A stretch of DNA of 64,000 nucleotides, taken from an uncultured Glaciecola sp. (GTDB lineage Bacteria > Pseudomonadota > Gammaproteobacteria > Enterobacterales > Alteromonadaceae). The notes under the pieces are model-generated. The model was not told where the DNA came from. It worked only from the letters and a program-made list of their open reading frames with translations, and ran no database searches. This document shows, one piece after another, positions 8,228 through 22,761 of this stretch (position 1 is its first letter; every line of letters begins with the position of its first letter). Position numbers and translations under genes: made by a program. The DNA lies in assembly GCA_937125395.1 (NCBI GenBank), contig CAKZLI010000054.1:124001-188000 (forward strand). The letters are read 5' to 3'.

Positions 8228-10801
8228 ACTCAACACACCCCAATGATGCAACAATATCTTCGCATTAAAGCACAACATCCCAATGAGCTATTGTTCTATC
8301 GGATGGGGGATTTTTATGAACTGTTTTTTGATGACGCAAAACGAGCCTCACAGCTTATTGATATTACGTTAACGGCAAGAGGTAAAGCCGGCGGTGAACC
8401 CATTCCAATGGCGGGTGTACCTTACCATGCTGTTGAGGGCTATTTAGCTAAACTCGTACAGTTGGGTGAATCTGTCGCAATCTGCGAACAAATAGGCGAT
8501 CCAGCGACAAGCAAAGGCCCTGTAGAACGTGCAGTTAAACAAGTATTAACTCCTGGTACAGTGACCGATGAAGCATTACTGCGTGATAATCATGATACAT
8601 TGATTGTCGCCATTACGCATATTGCAGCGAACAGCAAGAATCCATCAGCAATGCAGTATGGACTGGCTGCATTAGCGTTAAGTACCGGGCAATTTGTGAT
8701 CACCGAAGCGTTAAATGAAGCCGCTTTATTAGCAGACTTACAACGTTTTAACCCTGCCGAAATATTATACAATGAAAGTATCAGCGCGCCTGAATTCAAA
8801 GCCAATTACCCAAATGCAGTGCGGCGTGCTGAATGGGAATTTGATTATGATACTGCCGTTAATCATCTCAATATGCAATTTGGCACAAAAGAACTCACCG
8901 GATTTGGGATTAATGATGCACCATTAGGAATACGTGCTGCAGGTTGTCTATTACAATATGTCAAAGACACCCAAAAACGTGCACTGCCGCACATCAAACA
9001 AATACAGCTCCAAGCGCACAGTGATACCGTACAAATGGATTTTGCTACTCGCAAAAATCTAGAACTCACACAAAATCTTTCTGGTGGAAATGAACACACT
9101 GTCTTTGCCGTACTTAACCAGACTCAAACTGCAATGGGTGCGCGCTTACTACAACAATGGATCCATCGTCCTATTACCCAGCATAGTCAACTCAATCAAC
9201 GTTATAACGTTATCGAAAGCTTTGTCGCCGAGGACATCACCACTCCACGTCATCAACTCAAAGCAATCGGTGATATTCAACGCGTCTTGGCTCGCTTAGC
9301 ATTGCGCTCAGCCCGGCCACGAGATTTTGCACGATTACGTGATGCACTGAATATATTACCTGAATTACAAACAACCTTAGCGCCATATGCAGACCCCAAA
9401 ATACGGGCATTAGCCAATACGATTAACACGTATCCCGAACTTGCTGAGCTCCTCAGCAATGCTATTAATGATAATCCTCCGGTGGTTATTCGCGATGGTG
9501 GCGTGATTGCACCTGGCTATAATGCTGAATTGGATGAGTTGCGCGCTTTATCTCAAGGGGCAACAGAGTATCTAACGGTGTTGGAAGAACGAGAACGTGC
9601 AGCAACGGGAATACAGTACTTAAAAGTGGGCTATAACCGAGTTCATGGTTTTTTTATTGAAGTATCCAAAGGTCAAGCACACCTGGTCCCTGAACATTAT
9701 ATTCGTCGTCAAACTCTCAAAAACAACGAAAGATACATTATCGAAGAGCTTAAGATACACGAAGAAAAAGTCCTTAATTCGCAAGGCCAAGCTCTCACAC
9801 TCGAAAAACAATTGTATGACGCATTGTTCGATCAGGTATTACCGCAACTTAATCCATTGACATTAACGGCTAATGCACTAGCTGAATGCGATGTTTTATT
9901 GTGCTTTGCCTACCAAGCCACCGCATTGAATCTTGTACGTCCTGTGTTAAGCGACGTATCTGGAATTGCATACACAGATGGACGTCATATTGTCGTCGAA
10001 CAAGTCCTTGAACAGCCTTTTATTGCCAATTCACTGTCCCTTGATGAGCAGCAAAAAATGCTCATGATCACCGGACCTAACATGGGCGGTAAATCGACCT
10101 ATATGCGACAAACCGCCTTGCTTGTCTTGTTGGCATATATAGGTTGCTATGTCCCTGCAGCACATTGTCAATTAGGTCCTATTGACCGGATCTTTACGCG
10201 CATTGGTGCAGCCGATGATCTTGCATCTGGCCGTTCTACGTTTATGGTTGAGATGACCGAAACTGCCAATATTTTGCATAATGCCTCAGCGCATAGTTTA
10301 GTATTAATGGACGAAATAGGCAGAGGAACCAGTACTTATGATGGGCTTTCTTTAGCCTGGGCCTGTGCTGAATATTTAAGTCAACAGATCCAATCTTATA
10401 CGCTATTTGCCACTCATTATTTTGAACTAACCGAGTTAGCTGATAACACCAACACAATGAGTAATGTGCACCTGAATGCAATTGAACACAACGATACGAT
10501 TAAGTTTATGCATAACGTGCAAGCTGGCGCCGCCAATAAAAGCTATGGATTACAAGTCGCTCAACTCGCCGGTGTGCCGCAACAGGTTATTGCTAAGGCG
10601 AAAAACAAACTCCAGTGGTTAGAATCTTCATCAGTTGATACACCTAAGCGAGGATTAAACGAAGAGGCACAAACACCAGTGCAACTGACATTAGATAATT
10701 CACAGCAAGCGTTGTTAGATACTTTAGACCAAATAGCCGCAGATGAACTCTCACCCAAGCAGGCTCTGGACTTGATCTATGTTCTCAAATCAATGCGATA
10801 A
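8213..10801 (+). CDS. mutS: DNA mismatch repair protein MutS
   Basis: 862 residues. Mismatch-recognition motif [11 protein letters not shown] near residues 28-38; ATPase Walker [10 protein letters not shown] near 620, then the DEIGRGTST Walker B region and FATHYFELT; a C-terminal helical dimerisation tail. MutS recognises mispaired bases and recruits MutL. The start is TTG: the first codons align with E. coli MutS (HTPMMQQYL at residue 8 onward) and no ATG lies upstream in frame. No clear Shine-Dalgarno sequence precedes it; a palindrome ends 8 nt upstream. Confidence 0.98.
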   Translation: MSQVQTQHTPMMQQYLRIKAQHPNELLFYRMGDFYELFFDDAKRASQLIDITLTARGKAGGEPIPMAGVPYHAVEGYLAKLVQLGESVAICEQIGDPATSKGPVERAVKQVLTPGTVTDEALLRDNHDTLIVAITHIAANSKNPSAMQYGLAALALSTGQFVITEALNEAALLADLQRFNPAEILYNESISAPEFKANYPNAVRRAEWEFDYDTAVNHLNMQFGTKELTGFGINDAPLGIRAAGCLLQYVKDTQKRALPHIKQIQLQAHSDTVQMDFATRKNLELTQNLSGGNEHTVFAVLNQTQTAMGARLLQQWIHRPITQHSQLNQRYNVIESFVAEDITTPRHQLKAIGDIQRVLARLALRSARPRDFARLRDALNILPELQTTLAPYADPKIRALANTINTYPELAELLSNAINDNPPVVIRDGGVIAPGYNAELDELRALSQGATEYLTVLEERERAATGIQYLKVGYNRVHGFFIEVSKGQAHLVPEHYIRRQTLKNNERYIIEELKIHEEKVLNSQGQALTLEKQLYDALFDQVLPQLNPLTLTANALAECDVLLCFAYQATALNLVRPVLSDVSGIAYTDGRHIVVEQVLEQPFIANSLSLDEQQKMLMITGPNMGGKSTYMRQTALLVLLAYIGCYVPAAHCQLGPIDRIFTRIGAADDLASGRSTFMVEMTETANILHNASAHSLVLMDEIGRGTSTYDGLSLAWACAEYLSQQIQSYTLFATHYFELTELADNTNTMSNVHLNAIEHNDTIKFMHNVQAGAANKSYGLQVAQLAGVPQQVIAKAKNKLQWLESSSVDTPKRGLNEEAQTPVQLTLDNSQQALLDTLDQIAADELSPKQALDLIYVLKSMR

Positions 10802-10816
10802 ATGCGCAAGTACAGT

Positions 10817-10845
10817 TTGTTATTAACGACTTATTTGCGTATACT
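10817..10845 (+). promoter_or_regulatory. Candidate pyrG promoter
   Basis: TTGTTA (10817-10822), a 17-nt spacer and TATACT (10840-10845) lie in the 179-bp mutS-pyrG gap. The predicted start falls in a C-rich stretch near 10851 and gives a leader of about 130 nt. I see no terminator for mutS in this gap. Confidence 0.55.
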
Positions 10846-10977
10846 AGCTCCCCATCCAGAAAGTACAAAATCACATGTTAGTGACGATTATATGTTCTAT
10901 CTATGAACGATATGAGATACACAATACAGTGTTTGTATAGCGATACACCCAAATTCAACATTTACGCCCTTAGGTAA

Positions 10978-13922
<2,945 letters not shown>

Positions 13923-13960
13923 CAGCGCCAACTTTATCTTAGACATAGCATGCTATTTCA

Positions 13961-13993
13961 AAAACCAGTTCCGTTAGTGAACTGGTTTTTTTT
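13961..13993 (+). terminator. Rho-independent terminator of pyrG-eno
   Basis: AAAACCAGTTC and GAACTGGTTTT form an 11-bp stem with a 7-nt loop, followed by a T run, about 40 nt after the eno stop. Confidence 0.93.
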
Positions 13994-14055
13994 GATGAAT
14001 TATAAATCAAATATCAGTAAGATACGTTATACCAAAGAAAAATAGTGACAACCCG

Positions 14056-14697
14056 ATGCTTGAACAAAGCGAACTCTTTTTACAAGATACTCAATCAGCT
14101 GAATTTGCTGAGTTGTGTAATGCGTTGTATCAAAGAGAATGTGCATATCTTGCCAATCACGGCCCGCGCCAAATCGCCTTGTTACAACGAAAGCTTAAAC
14201 ATTTACATACACATATTACGTATTCGGCGCATCATCTATTACATTCTCAAGCTCCGTTGAAAGTCGATATTCATAATGCCAGTTACCACAGTCCCCAAAC
14301 GAATAGCCCGCCTATTGCAAAACAAACGGCTAACGCGACCGAAGCCTATTATTTGCGTCATCAAACCATTGGTTTAGTTGTGCCTATTATAGTGAATGTT
14401 ATGGGTACATTACATATTGAGATTGATTCAATAGATAAATTACACTCAGAATTACCGTTGCTGCATCTCAACAAATTTGGTTGGTTTTCGCTAGCGGGTG
14501 AATCGACTCTAGCTGATGGACAAAAAATACATTCTGACCCCAGTCATCAAATCACCTTACTCAAACCGACTAAGCGAATTATGACCAGCGCATGTTGTGG
14601 TCATCGTTGGTCGCACAAAGGTAAAGCAATCCCAAGAGTATTAACGATGCGCGAATTACGCTTATCATTTAATATCGAATGGACAAACATTCGCTAA
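14056..14697 (+). CDS. Uncharacterised 213-residue protein
   Basis: I do not recognise a family. The protein has no signal peptide or clear membrane segment. The N-terminal 70 residues are glutamine/histidine/leucine-rich and look helical (LNHGPRQIALLQRKLKHL-type pattern), a polar linker follows at about 75-100, and the C-terminal half has alternating hydrophobics (VVPIIVNVMGTLHIEI near 116-131). Near residue 177-185 there is ACCGHRWSH, whose Cys/Cys/His/His could bind a metal. It sits alone between the eno terminator and the leu leader on the same strand. The ATG has only a weak ribosome site. No function is offered. Confidence 0.75.
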   Translation: MLEQSELFLQDTQSAEFAELCNALYQRECAYLANHGPRQIALLQRKLKHLHTHITYSAHHLLHSQAPLKVDIHNASYHSPQTNSPPIAKQTANATEAYYLRHQTIGLVVPIIVNVMGTLHIEIDSIDKLHSELPLLHLNKFGWFSLAGESTLADGQKIHSDPSHQITLLKPTKRIMTSACCGHRWSHKGKAIPRVLTMRELRLSFNIEWTNIR

Positions 14698-14708
14698 TCA
14701 GTGACAAG

Positions 14709-14738
14709 TTGAGATATACATCCTAATATAGTTATAAA
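14709..14738 (+). promoter_or_regulatory. Candidate leu operon promoter
   Basis: TTGAGA (14709-14714) and TATAAA (14733-14738), 18-nt spacer, about 120 nt upstream of the leader peptide. Other A/T-rich boxes occur in 14760-14790, so the assignment is tentative. Confidence 0.4.
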
Positions 14739-14860
14739 TAGATGATAAAAAATCACATCAAACCTTTAATATGGTATATTTTAGTATATACGCCCTCTTT
14801 TTATGCGTGACTGGGTATTTTTTACTTGACCCATCTATCGCATAAACGTAAAGTAGAATA

Positions 14861-14926
14861 ATGAAAAAAATTAATACACATACATTAACTTTACGCCTGC
14901 TACTGAACATCTTTGTGCATGGGTGA
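14861..14926 (+). CDS. leuL: leu operon leader peptide (attenuation)
   Basis: A 21-codon frame from ATG at 14861 to TGA at 14926 encodes a peptide with five leucines at positions 9, 11, 13, 14 and 15 (TTA, TTA, CTG, CTA, CTG), three of them consecutive. It lies just ahead of a terminator hairpin and leuA. This is the signature of a ribosome-mediated leucine attenuator: with scarce charged Leu-tRNA the ribosome stalls on these codons. AAAGTAGAATA ahead of the ATG gives a weak ribosome site. The sequence need not resemble enterobacterial LeuL; the function is read from codon content and context. Confidence 0.88.
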   Translation: MKKINTHTLTLRLLLNIFVHG

Positions 14927-14972
14927 GTTAATTTTGACTTTAAAAAAACCCGTGTAACCCACGGGTTTTTTT
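14918..14972 (+). promoter_or_regulatory. leu attenuator: antiterminator and terminator hairpins
   Basis: Terminator: AAAAAAACCCGTG (14942-14954) pairs with CACGGGTTTTTTT (14960-14972) around a 5-nt loop, ending in seven T. Antiterminator: CATGGGT (14918-14924, overlapping the leader stop) can pair with ACCCGTG (14948-14954), with one G-U, and so remove the left arm of the terminator. A ribosome terminating at the leader stop would cover 14918-14924 and allow termination; one stalled on the Leu codons (14885-14905) would leave it free. Confidence 0.85.
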
Positions 14973-15001
14973 ATAATTAGCGTAAGCAAAGGGAGCAACA
15001 C

Positions 15002-16555
15002 GTGACGAACCATGTGAAAATTTTCGATACGACATTACGAGACGGTGAACAAGCTTTACCCGCTAGTTTAACGGTGAAAGAAAAACTACAAATTGCTTTT
15101 GCGTTAGAAAGACTTGGCGTAGATATTATTGAAGCGGGCTTTCCAGTATCATCCCCTGGTGATTTTAAATCAGTGCAAACCATTGCTAGAGAAATCAAAC
15201 ATTCAACGGTATGTGGATTATCTCGCGCCTTAGCAAATGACATAGATGCATGCGGACAGGCTTTAAGCGTTGCAGAACGTTTCCGGATCCATACATTTAT
15301 CGCCACTTCTGATATTCATGTATCCACTAAATTACGTAAATCACAAGATGAAATCGTTGAAATGGCTGTTGCCGCCGTTAAGCACGCTCGAAAATACACT
15401 GATGATGTAGAGTTTTCTTGTGAAGATGCAGGACGAACCCATATTGATTATTTATGTCGAATGGTCGAAGCAGCGATTAATGCTGGTGCAACCACAGTCA
15501 ATATTCCCGATACGGTGGGTTATACGACACCGAGTGAATTTGGTGGGATTATTGGGCAATTATTTAATCGGGTACCCAATATCGACAAAGCGACGATCTC
15601 GGTACATTGCCATAATGATCTAGGCTTAGCCGTTGCCAATTCATTAGCTGCAGTTGAACAAGGTGCACGTCAAGTCGAATGTACCATCAATGGTATTGGT
15701 GAACGTGCTGGAAACGCTTCGTTAGAAGAAATAGCAATGATTTTACAAACCCGCAATGAACGCTATGGATTAACTACCCATATCCAAAGCACTGAGATTT
15801 CTCGTACCTCTAAACTCGTCAGTCAATTATGTAATATGCCGGTGCAGGCAAATAAAGCGATTGTCGGTGCAAATGCGTTTGCGCACTCATCTGGGATCCA
15901 TCAAGACGGTGTGCTCAAAGGTCAAAATACCTATGAGATCATGACCCCTGAATCAGTCGGCTTAAATAAAAATCAACTTAATTTAACATCACGCTCAGGC
16001 AGACATGTTATTAAACACCGGCTGCATGAGTTAGGCTACAACGATACCGATTATGACTTGGACGAAGTGTATTCGGCATTTTTACAATTGGCTGATAAAA
16101 AAGGCCAAGTATTTGATTATGATCTCGAAGCTTTGTTGTTTTTTAATCAACAAAAACATGAACATGCACATTATTCTTTGGACTATCTACAAGCAAGTTC
16201 AGGCAAAGAAATCATCCCTAGTGCAACGGTATCATTAAATATCGGTGATAACACTGTCACCCACAGTGCAACAGGTAATGGTCCGGTCGACGCTGCATAC
16301 AATGCGATCATGCAAATGATTGATGAAAACCAAATCAATATCGTGGATTTCAAATTGGATTCCAAAGGAGAAGGTGCGGATGCATTGGCGCAGGTCAGCA
16401 TTGTAGCCAAATACAAAGATCGACGTTTTCATGGGATCGGGCTTGCTACTGATATCGTTGAGTCCGGCGTCAAAGCCCTTATTTTCGTTTTAAACAATAT
16501 GCATCTTGCTGATCAAATCGATGAGCAAAAACAACACATTTCCACAGGAGTATAA
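15002..16555 (+). CDS. leuA: 2-isopropylmalate synthase
   Basis: 517 residues. Opens with [17 protein letters not shown], the metal-binding/catalytic motif of the HMGL-like TIM barrel, then [16 protein letters not shown] with the conserved histidines, a [15 protein letters not shown] segment, and a C-terminal leucine-binding regulatory domain from about 390. Condenses acetyl-CoA with 2-oxoisovalerate; feedback-inhibited by leucine. The start is GTG at 15002 with a GGGAG ribosome site 7-8 nt upstream. First structural gene of leuABCD; its TAA directly abuts the leuB ATG. Confidence 0.98.
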   Translation: MTNHVKIFDTTLRDGEQALPASLTVKEKLQIAFALERLGVDIIEAGFPVSSPGDFKSVQTIAREIKHSTVCGLSRALANDIDACGQALSVAERFRIHTFIATSDIHVSTKLRKSQDEIVEMAVAAVKHARKYTDDVEFSCEDAGRTHIDYLCRMVEAAINAGATTVNIPDTVGYTTPSEFGGIIGQLFNRVPNIDKATISVHCHNDLGLAVANSLAAVEQGARQVECTINGIGERAGNASLEEIAMILQTRNERYGLTTHIQSTEISRTSKLVSQLCNMPVQANKAIVGANAFAHSSGIHQDGVLKGQNTYEIMTPESVGLNKNQLNLTSRSGRHVIKHRLHELGYNDTDYDLDEVYSAFLQLADKKGQVFDYDLEALLFFNQQKHEHAHYSLDYLQASSGKEIIPSATVSLNIGDNTVTHSATGNGPVDAAYNAIMQMIDENQINIVDFKLDSKGEGADALAQVSIVAKYKDRRFHGIGLATDIVESGVKALIFVLNNMHLADQIDEQKQHISTGV

Positions 16556-17650
<1,095 letters not shown>

Positions 17651-17661
17651 GGATACACCTA

Positions 17662-19068
17662 ATGGCTCAAACACTGTATGACAAAATATGGGATGCCCAT
17701 GTTGTTTCACAAGTAGGTGAAGACACCTTACTGTATATTGACCGTCACTTGATCCACGAAGTGACGACACCACAAGCTTTTGCTGGATTGAATGAAAAAA
17801 AACGCAAAGTGCGTTGTCCGGAAAAAACAGTCGCGACAATGGATCACTCTATTTCAACACGCTCCTTAGCATTAGATGCTTGTGGGCCGGATAACCAACT
17901 GCAATTGCAAACATTACGACAAAACTGCATCGACCATGGGATCACCTTGTACCCTGTTGGCCATCAAAAACAAGGGATTATCCATGTTATGGCGCCAGAG
18001 CTAGGGGCTATTTTACCTGGTCATACTGTTGTGTGTGGTGATTCCCATACCGCTACTCACGGTGCGTTCGGTGCATTGGCATTTGGTATTGGTACATCAC
18101 AAGTTGAACATGTCTTTGCTACGCAAACATTACGCCAATCTAAAGCCAAAAACCTCAAAGTCGAAGTCAACGGTAAGTTACCGATTGGGGTAACCGCAAA
18201 AGATATTATTCTGGCGATCATCGGAGAGCTGACACATGCTGGTGCAACCGGTTATGTCATTGAATATTGTGGCGACACTATCGAGAGTTTATCGATGGAA
18301 GAACGCATGACTATTTGTAATATGTCGATTGAGGCAGGGGCAAAAGCCGGTTTAGTTGCGCCAGATCAGACGACGTTTGATTACATTAAAGGTCGTGAAC
18401 AAGCTCCTACTGGTGACGACTGGGATGCAGCCATGGCATATTGGGCAAGTTTACACAGTGATGAAGCAGCCCATTTTGATCATGTTGTACGCTTACAAGC
18501 AAAAGACATTAAACCTCAAGTGACTTGGGGGACTAACCCCGGTCAGGTGATTGGTGTAGATGATGCGATCCCCAGTCCAGATGATTTTGCTGATCCGATT
18601 ATCAAAGAATCAGCGAGCAAAGCATTACGCTATATGAATCTTGATGCCGGACAAAAACTCAGTGATATTGCCGTATCTCATGTATTTATTGGTTCTTGCA
18701 CCAATTCACGAATCGAAGATTTGCGCGCAGCGGCACAAGTTGCAGCGCGTGGTCAAGTCGCGGAGCATGTCACAGCCATCATTGTTCCTGGTTCGGCAGC
18801 TGTCAAACAGCAAGCTGAGCAAGAAGGTCTTGATCAGGTATTTGTGCAAGCCGGGTTTGAGTGGCGTCTACCAGGATGCTCTATGTGTTTAGGTATGAAT
18901 GATGATGTATTACAAGAAGGTGATCGTTGTGCATCTACTTCAAATCGTAATTTTGAAGGGCGACAAGGTCGTGGTGCTCGCACTCACTTAGTTAGTCCAG
19001 CCATGGCAGCTGCAGCGGCAATCAATGGCAAATTTACCGATGTGCGTCTTTATGAGGAAACACTATGA
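17662..19068 (+). CDS. leuC: 3-isopropylmalate dehydratase, large subunit
   Basis: 468 residues, aconitase superfamily. MDHSIST near the start, [26 protein letters not shown], and iron-sulfur cysteines in [10 protein letters not shown] and [10 protein letters not shown]. With LeuD it isomerises 2- to 3-isopropylmalate through a 4Fe-4S cluster. ATG preceded by AAGGA; lies 11 nt after leuB and overlaps leuD by 4 nt. Confidence 0.98.
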   Translation: MAQTLYDKIWDAHVVSQVGEDTLLYIDRHLIHEVTTPQAFAGLNEKKRKVRCPEKTVATMDHSISTRSLALDACGPDNQLQLQTLRQNCIDHGITLYPVGHQKQGIIHVMAPELGAILPGHTVVCGDSHTATHGAFGALAFGIGTSQVEHVFATQTLRQSKAKNLKVEVNGKLPIGVTAKDIILAIIGELTHAGATGYVIEYCGDTIESLSMEERMTICNMSIEAGAKAGLVAPDQTTFDYIKGREQAPTGDDWDAAMAYWASLHSDEAAHFDHVVRLQAKDIKPQVTWGTNPGQVIGVDDAIPSPDDFADPIIKESASKALRYMNLDAGQKLSDIAVSHVFIGSCTNSRIEDLRAAAQVAARGQVAEHVTAIIVPGSAAVKQQAEQEGLDQVFVQAGFEWRLPGCSMCLGMNDDVLQEGDRCASTSNRNFEGRQGRGARTHLVSPAMAAAAAINGKFTDVRLYEETL

Positions 19069-19664
19069 CACCTATTACTGTCCATACAGGCACAATGGTG
19101 CCGCTTGATATTGCTAATATTGATACCGACCAAATTATTCCAAAGCAATTTTTGACGGGGGTAACTCGACAAGGTTACGGCAAACACTTATTTCACGATT
19201 GGCGCTATTTGGATCAGCATGAACAGGTGCTCAATCCAGAGTTTAATCTAAACAATCCGCTTTATTCTGGTGCCAGCGTGTTACTGACAAGAGAAAATTT
19301 TGGCTGTGGTTCATCACGTGAACATGCGCCTTGGGCTTTAATTGATTTTGGGATCACTGTGATCATTGCACCTAGCTTTGCCGATATATTTTATGGCAAC
19401 GCCATCAACAACAGTATGTTGCCGATATGTCTAAGCTCTGCTGAATGTGACCTGTTATTTGCGCAAGTAAGAGCTAATGCACAACAAACACTTACCGTTG
19501 ATTTAGCTGCTCAACAGGTCATTTGTGGTGAATTAATCATGTCATTTGAAATCGCTGACCACCACAAACAAAACTTATTAAAGGGTTTAGATGCCATTGG
19601 TCAGACATTGGAATATCGCAATGACATTGCAGCTTTTGAGCAAGCACAACCGAGTTGGATATAA
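19065..19664 (+). CDS. leuD: 3-isopropylmalate dehydratase, small subunit
   Basis: 199 residues, the swivel domain of the aconitase family. [12 protein letters not shown] and the [13 protein letters not shown] motif carry substrate-contacting residues. The start ATG overlaps the leuC stop (ATGA), as expected for a 1:1 heterodimer. Last gene of leuABCD; convergent with hemW. Confidence 0.98.
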   Translation: MTPITVHTGTMVPLDIANIDTDQIIPKQFLTGVTRQGYGKHLFHDWRYLDQHEQVLNPEFNLNNPLYSGASVLLTRENFGCGSSREHAPWALIDFGITVIIAPSFADIFYGNAINNSMLPICLSSAECDLLFAQVRANAQQTLTVDLAAQQVICGELIMSFEIADHHKQNLLKGLDAIGQTLEYRNDIAAFEQAQPSWI

Positions 19665-19692
19665 TCTGGGTTGATAATATAGCTGTCGATAC

Positions 19693-19709
19693 GGCGCTAT
19701 TGCAGCGCC
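19693..19709. terminator. Hairpin between convergent leuD and hemW
   Basis: GGCGCT and AGCGCC form a 6-bp GC-rich stem around ATTGC in the 44-bp gap. No T run follows on either strand, so intrinsic termination here is uncertain. Confidence 0.35.
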
Positions 19710-20845
19710 TACACAAACCACTCTAACAACGTATTAAGATAACGGTGGCCCTTAGTGGTCACCTGCCATTGCTGTTGATTCAACATTAACAAACCATTAT
19801 CTTGCGCTTTGTGCATGATTTGTAGAGTCTCCGGAGTAAGTGGCCTAGCGGTCATTCGCTCATATTCGTCCCATGCACACGGTTCAACTAAACGCAGACG
19901 ATTCATAAAAAACTCAAATGGATAATCCGTTTCAATAACTAACGTAGATTGATGCACATAGTCACGGCCAATTTGCATATATCCTTTGGGGTGTTTTACT
20001 TTTTCGCTACGTAGTATGCCTTTATGTGTGGTGATTTTGCTATGCGCACCGCAACCAATTCCTAGATAATCACCAAATCGCCAATAATTTATATTGTGCT
20101 GACACTGATTACCTGGTTGTGCATACGCCGATATTTCGTAGCGTTGATATCCCGCTTCAGTTAACAATGCATCCCCACGTTGCTGGATCGCCCACAGTGT
20201 ATCGTCATCGGGTAACGTAGGCGGTTTGGAGTGAAACGACGTATTGGGTTCAATGGTTAACTGATACCACGATACATGTTTGGGCGCATGCTCAATCACG
20301 GTCGATAAATCCGCTAGACCTTGCTCGATAGTTTGTTGAGGTAGCCCGTGCATAATATCGACATTAAAGCTATTTAAGCCGACGCTATGTGCTTGATCAA
20401 TGGCATGATGCGCTTGGACATCATCATGGACACGCCCTAAGGCGCTGAGTTGCTGCGCATCAAAGCTTTGTACACCTATCGATATGCGATTAATTCCGCT
20501 TGCGACAAAGCCAGTAAAGCGCCCGGTTTCGACGCTACCCGGATTTGCTTCCATCGTGATTTCTGCGTCTGGCGCTACATCAATAATCTCCCCTACCCCA
20601 TGTAACAAAGATTGCATCGCTTCAGGGGACACTAGACTCGGAGTGCCACCACCTATAAAAATAGTGCGCACTGGGCGGCCTTGAGAGAGATGCGCATCAG
20701 CTCTTAGGTCATCTAATAAATGGGCAATGTATTCTTTTTCAGGGATCCCACCTTTTAACGTATGCGAATTAAAATCGCAATATGGGCATTTTTGTACACA
20801 CCATGGAATATGGATATACAAAGATAAAGGGATATGTTCAATCAT
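19709..20845 (-). CDS. hemW: Radical SAM haem chaperone HemW
   Basis: 378 residues. The radical SAM cluster motif is CVQKCPYC with Cys16, Cys20 and Cys23 in HIPWC...CPYCD; GGGTPS and the HemN C-terminal domain (about 300-375) follow. HemW-type proteins were long called coproporphyrinogen oxidases but are haem-delivery chaperones lacking the HemN N-terminal arm; the PWCVQKCPYCDF pattern and length fit HemW. Start overlaps the rdgB stop by 4 nt, in the order cca-srmB-rdgB-hemW. Confidence 0.94.
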   Translation of the reverse strand: MIEHIPLSLYIHIPWCVQKCPYCDFNSHTLKGGIPEKEYIAHLLDDLRADAHLSQGRPVRTIFIGGGTPSLVSPEAMQSLLHGVGEIIDVAPDAEITMEANPGSVETGRFTGFVASGINRISIGVQSFDAQQLSALGRVHDDVQAHHAIDQAHSVGLNSFNVDIMHGLPQQTIEQGLADLSTVIEHAPKHVSWYQLTIEPNTSFHSKPPTLPDDDTLWAIQQRGDALLTEAGYQRYEISAYAQPGNQCQHNINYWRFGDYLGIGCGAHSKITTHKGILRSEKVKHPKGYMQIGRDYVHQSTLVIETDYPFEFFMNRLRLVEPCAWDEYERMTARPLTPETLQIMHKAQDNGLLMLNQQQWQVTTKGHRYLNTLLEWFV

Positions 20846-21471
20846 ATCGCTGAGTGAGATAACAGCGGTTGCATTTGTTGTAATAACGCATGTAAAGCTA
20901 ACGCACGATGACTCACCGTGGCTTTTTCGGCTTTACTACATTGGGCTGCATGCTGTTGTAACTGCGGGCAATAAAACACAGGATCATAACCAAATCCATG
21001 CTCACCTGCACGTTGAAGAGCGATTTCACCTTGCCATTGGCCTTGACAAATCAAAGGAGTAGGATCATCGGCATGCCGCATAAATACCAACACGCACATA
21101 AAATGAGCTCGACGAGCAGCACCTGCAGGACTATCCGCTAACGCGTTCAGTAGCTTATCGATGTTTGCAGCATCAGACGCATCATCAGCGCCCGGGGATG
21201 ACTCACTATAGCGAGACGAATAAATACCAGGTGCACCACCTAATGCTTCAACCACTAAGCCAGAATCATCTGATAACGCTGGCAACCCAGTCACTTGACA
21301 AGCATGCCGAGCCTTTATAATCGCATTCTCGACAAAGGTCGTGCCCGTTTCTGGAACATCTTGCACCCCTAACTCACCCTGAGCAATAATGCTAATCTGC
21401 ATCGGACTAAACAAATGCGCAAACTCTGCTAGCTTGCCTTTATTCCCGCTTGCTAAAACTATTTTATCCAT
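20842..21471 (-). CDS. rdgB: XTP/dITP pyrophosphatase RdgB
   Basis: 209 residues starting at MDKIVLASGNKGKL, the substrate-binding N-terminus; SDDSGL and the APGIYSSRYS loop follow, then GYDPVF and SHRALAL. Hydrolyses non-canonical purine nucleoside triphosphates (ITP, XTP). The frame is open for 46 more codons upstream, but that part is basic read-through of the srmB C-terminus in another frame, so the ATG at 21471 is chosen. It overlaps srmB by 8 nt and hemW by 4 nt. Confidence 0.95.
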   Translation of the reverse strand: MDKIVLASGNKGKLAEFAHLFSPMQISIIAQGELGVQDVPETGTTFVENAIIKARHACQVTGLPALSDDSGLVVEALGGAPGIYSSRYSESSPGADDASDAANIDKLLNALADSPAGAARRAHFMCVLVFMRHADDPTPLICQGQWQGEIALQRAGEHGFGYDPVFYCPQLQQHAAQCSKAEKATVSHRALALHALLQQMQPLLSHSAI

Positions 21472-22720
21472 CTTGTTTACGCGAAGCGATGTTCTTGCCA
21501 CGTCCTTTTTTCTTCCGTTTAGTGGACTTTTTAGTCCCTTTCTCGGTCTTTTTGTTCTTTTTCGGCTTTTTAATACTCGGCGCTTTGTGTTTTGGACGAA
21601 GTTCATCAATTACACGAGGTTTGATAACTTCTTTGATATACCGTGCAATACGACTAAGCATAGCAAAATCATGTGCTTCGACAAGCGCGATAGCTGTCCC
21701 TTTTGCCCCAGCACGGGCGGTTCTGCCAATCCGATGCAAATACACATCACTGGTTCTTGGCATATCAAAATTAATGACATGTGAGATGTTATCAACATCA
21801 ATTCCACGGGCAGCAACATCAGTAGCGATTAGTATGTTCACTTCACCATTTTTAAAGCGGCTCATGGCTTGATTACGTTTATCTTGTGGCATATCACCTT
21901 GTAACCAACAGGTATCAATATCATCACTTGCTAAGCGATCTTTTAATTGTTGTAGTCGTTCACGTGTTTTTACAAAGACAATCGCTGAGGTGATTTGGTG
22001 CTGTAAAATATGCTTCAGTAACTCATATTTATGCGCACTATTATCTGCTAAGTGATACCACTGGTGCACTTTGGCTTTTTCTTTGCGCGACGGATCTGCA
22101 CTTAATGATTCAGGATTAACCAAAATATCCTTCGCAAAATGTTCAATCCCTGGCCCTTCTAACGTGGCTGAAAACAACATCGATTGTTTACGCCATTGCG
22201 CTTCAGATGCGATTTGATTTACTACCGTACGAAATCCCATATCTAACATGCGGTCGGCTTCATCAAGGATTAGTAATTCAATGTCTCGGCAATTAAACGA
22301 TTCTTTTTCGATGTGCTCATATAATCGCCCCGGAGTAGCGACCAATATATCAATATTTTGTGCTAGGGTGTCTCGGTCAGTGCCATAGTTAATGCCACCG
22401 GTAATGACACCACAATTTAATTCGGTATTAGCAGTGATGGCTAACGCTTGCTCATAAGTTTGAATAGCCAGTTCACGGGTGGGCGATAAGATCAAAACAC
22501 GCGTTGCACCATGTTGCTCACGAGGGTAATCGAGCAAAAATTGAGCGGCAGGTAATAAAAAAGCAGCCGTTTTGCCGGTGCCTGTCGGTGCAGAGGCCAT
22601 GATATCTTTGCCTTCCATAGCAACCGGAATGACAATAGACTGGATACTAGTAGGCTCGGTATAGCCCATGTCTGCTATGGCATGGCATAAATCGGGGTGG
22701 AGTTCTAACTGTTCAAACAT
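21464..22720 (-). CDS. srmB: DEAD-box RNA helicase SrmB
   Basis: 418 residues. Q motif GYTEPTSIQ, motif I APTGTGKT, DEAD motif as LDEADRMLDMGF, SAT, and motif VI HRIGRTARAG. Close in pattern to E. coli SrmB, including APTGTGKTAAxLLPA and VIDELRPK before the tail. The last 40 or so residues are almost all Lys/Arg/Thr, an RNA-binding tail. SrmB helps early 50S ribosome assembly. 41 nt after cca; overlaps rdgB. Confidence 0.92.
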   Translation of the reverse strand: MFEQLELHPDLCHAIADMGYTEPTSIQSIVIPVAMEGKDIMASAPTGTGKTAAFLLPAAQFLLDYPREQHGATRVLILSPTRELAIQTYEQALAITANTELNCGVITGGINYGTDRDTLAQNIDILVATPGRLYEHIEKESFNCRDIELLILDEADRMLDMGFRTVVNQIASEAQWRKQSMLFSATLEGPGIEHFAKDILVNPESLSADPSRKEKAKVHQWYHLADNSAHKYELLKHILQHQITSAIVFVKTRERLQQLKDRLASDDIDTCWLQGDMPQDKRNQAMSRFKNGEVNILIATDVAARGIDVDNISHVINFDMPRTSDVYLHRIGRTARAGAKGTAIALVEAHDFAMLSRIARYIKEVIKPRVIDELRPKHKAPSIKKPKKNKKTEKGTKKSTKRKKKGRGKNIASRKQDG

Positions 22721-22761
22721 AAATTCTTCAGATCAATAAAATACCGTGTAAGTTTACCACA

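Noticed and set aside
14826..14854. TTGACC-17-TAAAGT as the leu promoter
   Set aside because: It would start transcription at the leader ATG and remove the upstream attenuator segments; the -10 is also poor.
21472..21609. 46-residue N-terminal extension of rdgB
   Set aside because: Very basic, unlike any RdgB, and arises from out-of-frame reading of the srmB end; the family start is MDKIVLASGNKGKL.
21389..21872. Two plus-strand frames (131 and 140 codons) opposite srmB and rdgB
   Set aside because: Antisense to the lysine-rich helicase tail; the Phe/Leu-rich translation is a by-product of AAA/AAG-rich codons and not a membrane protein.
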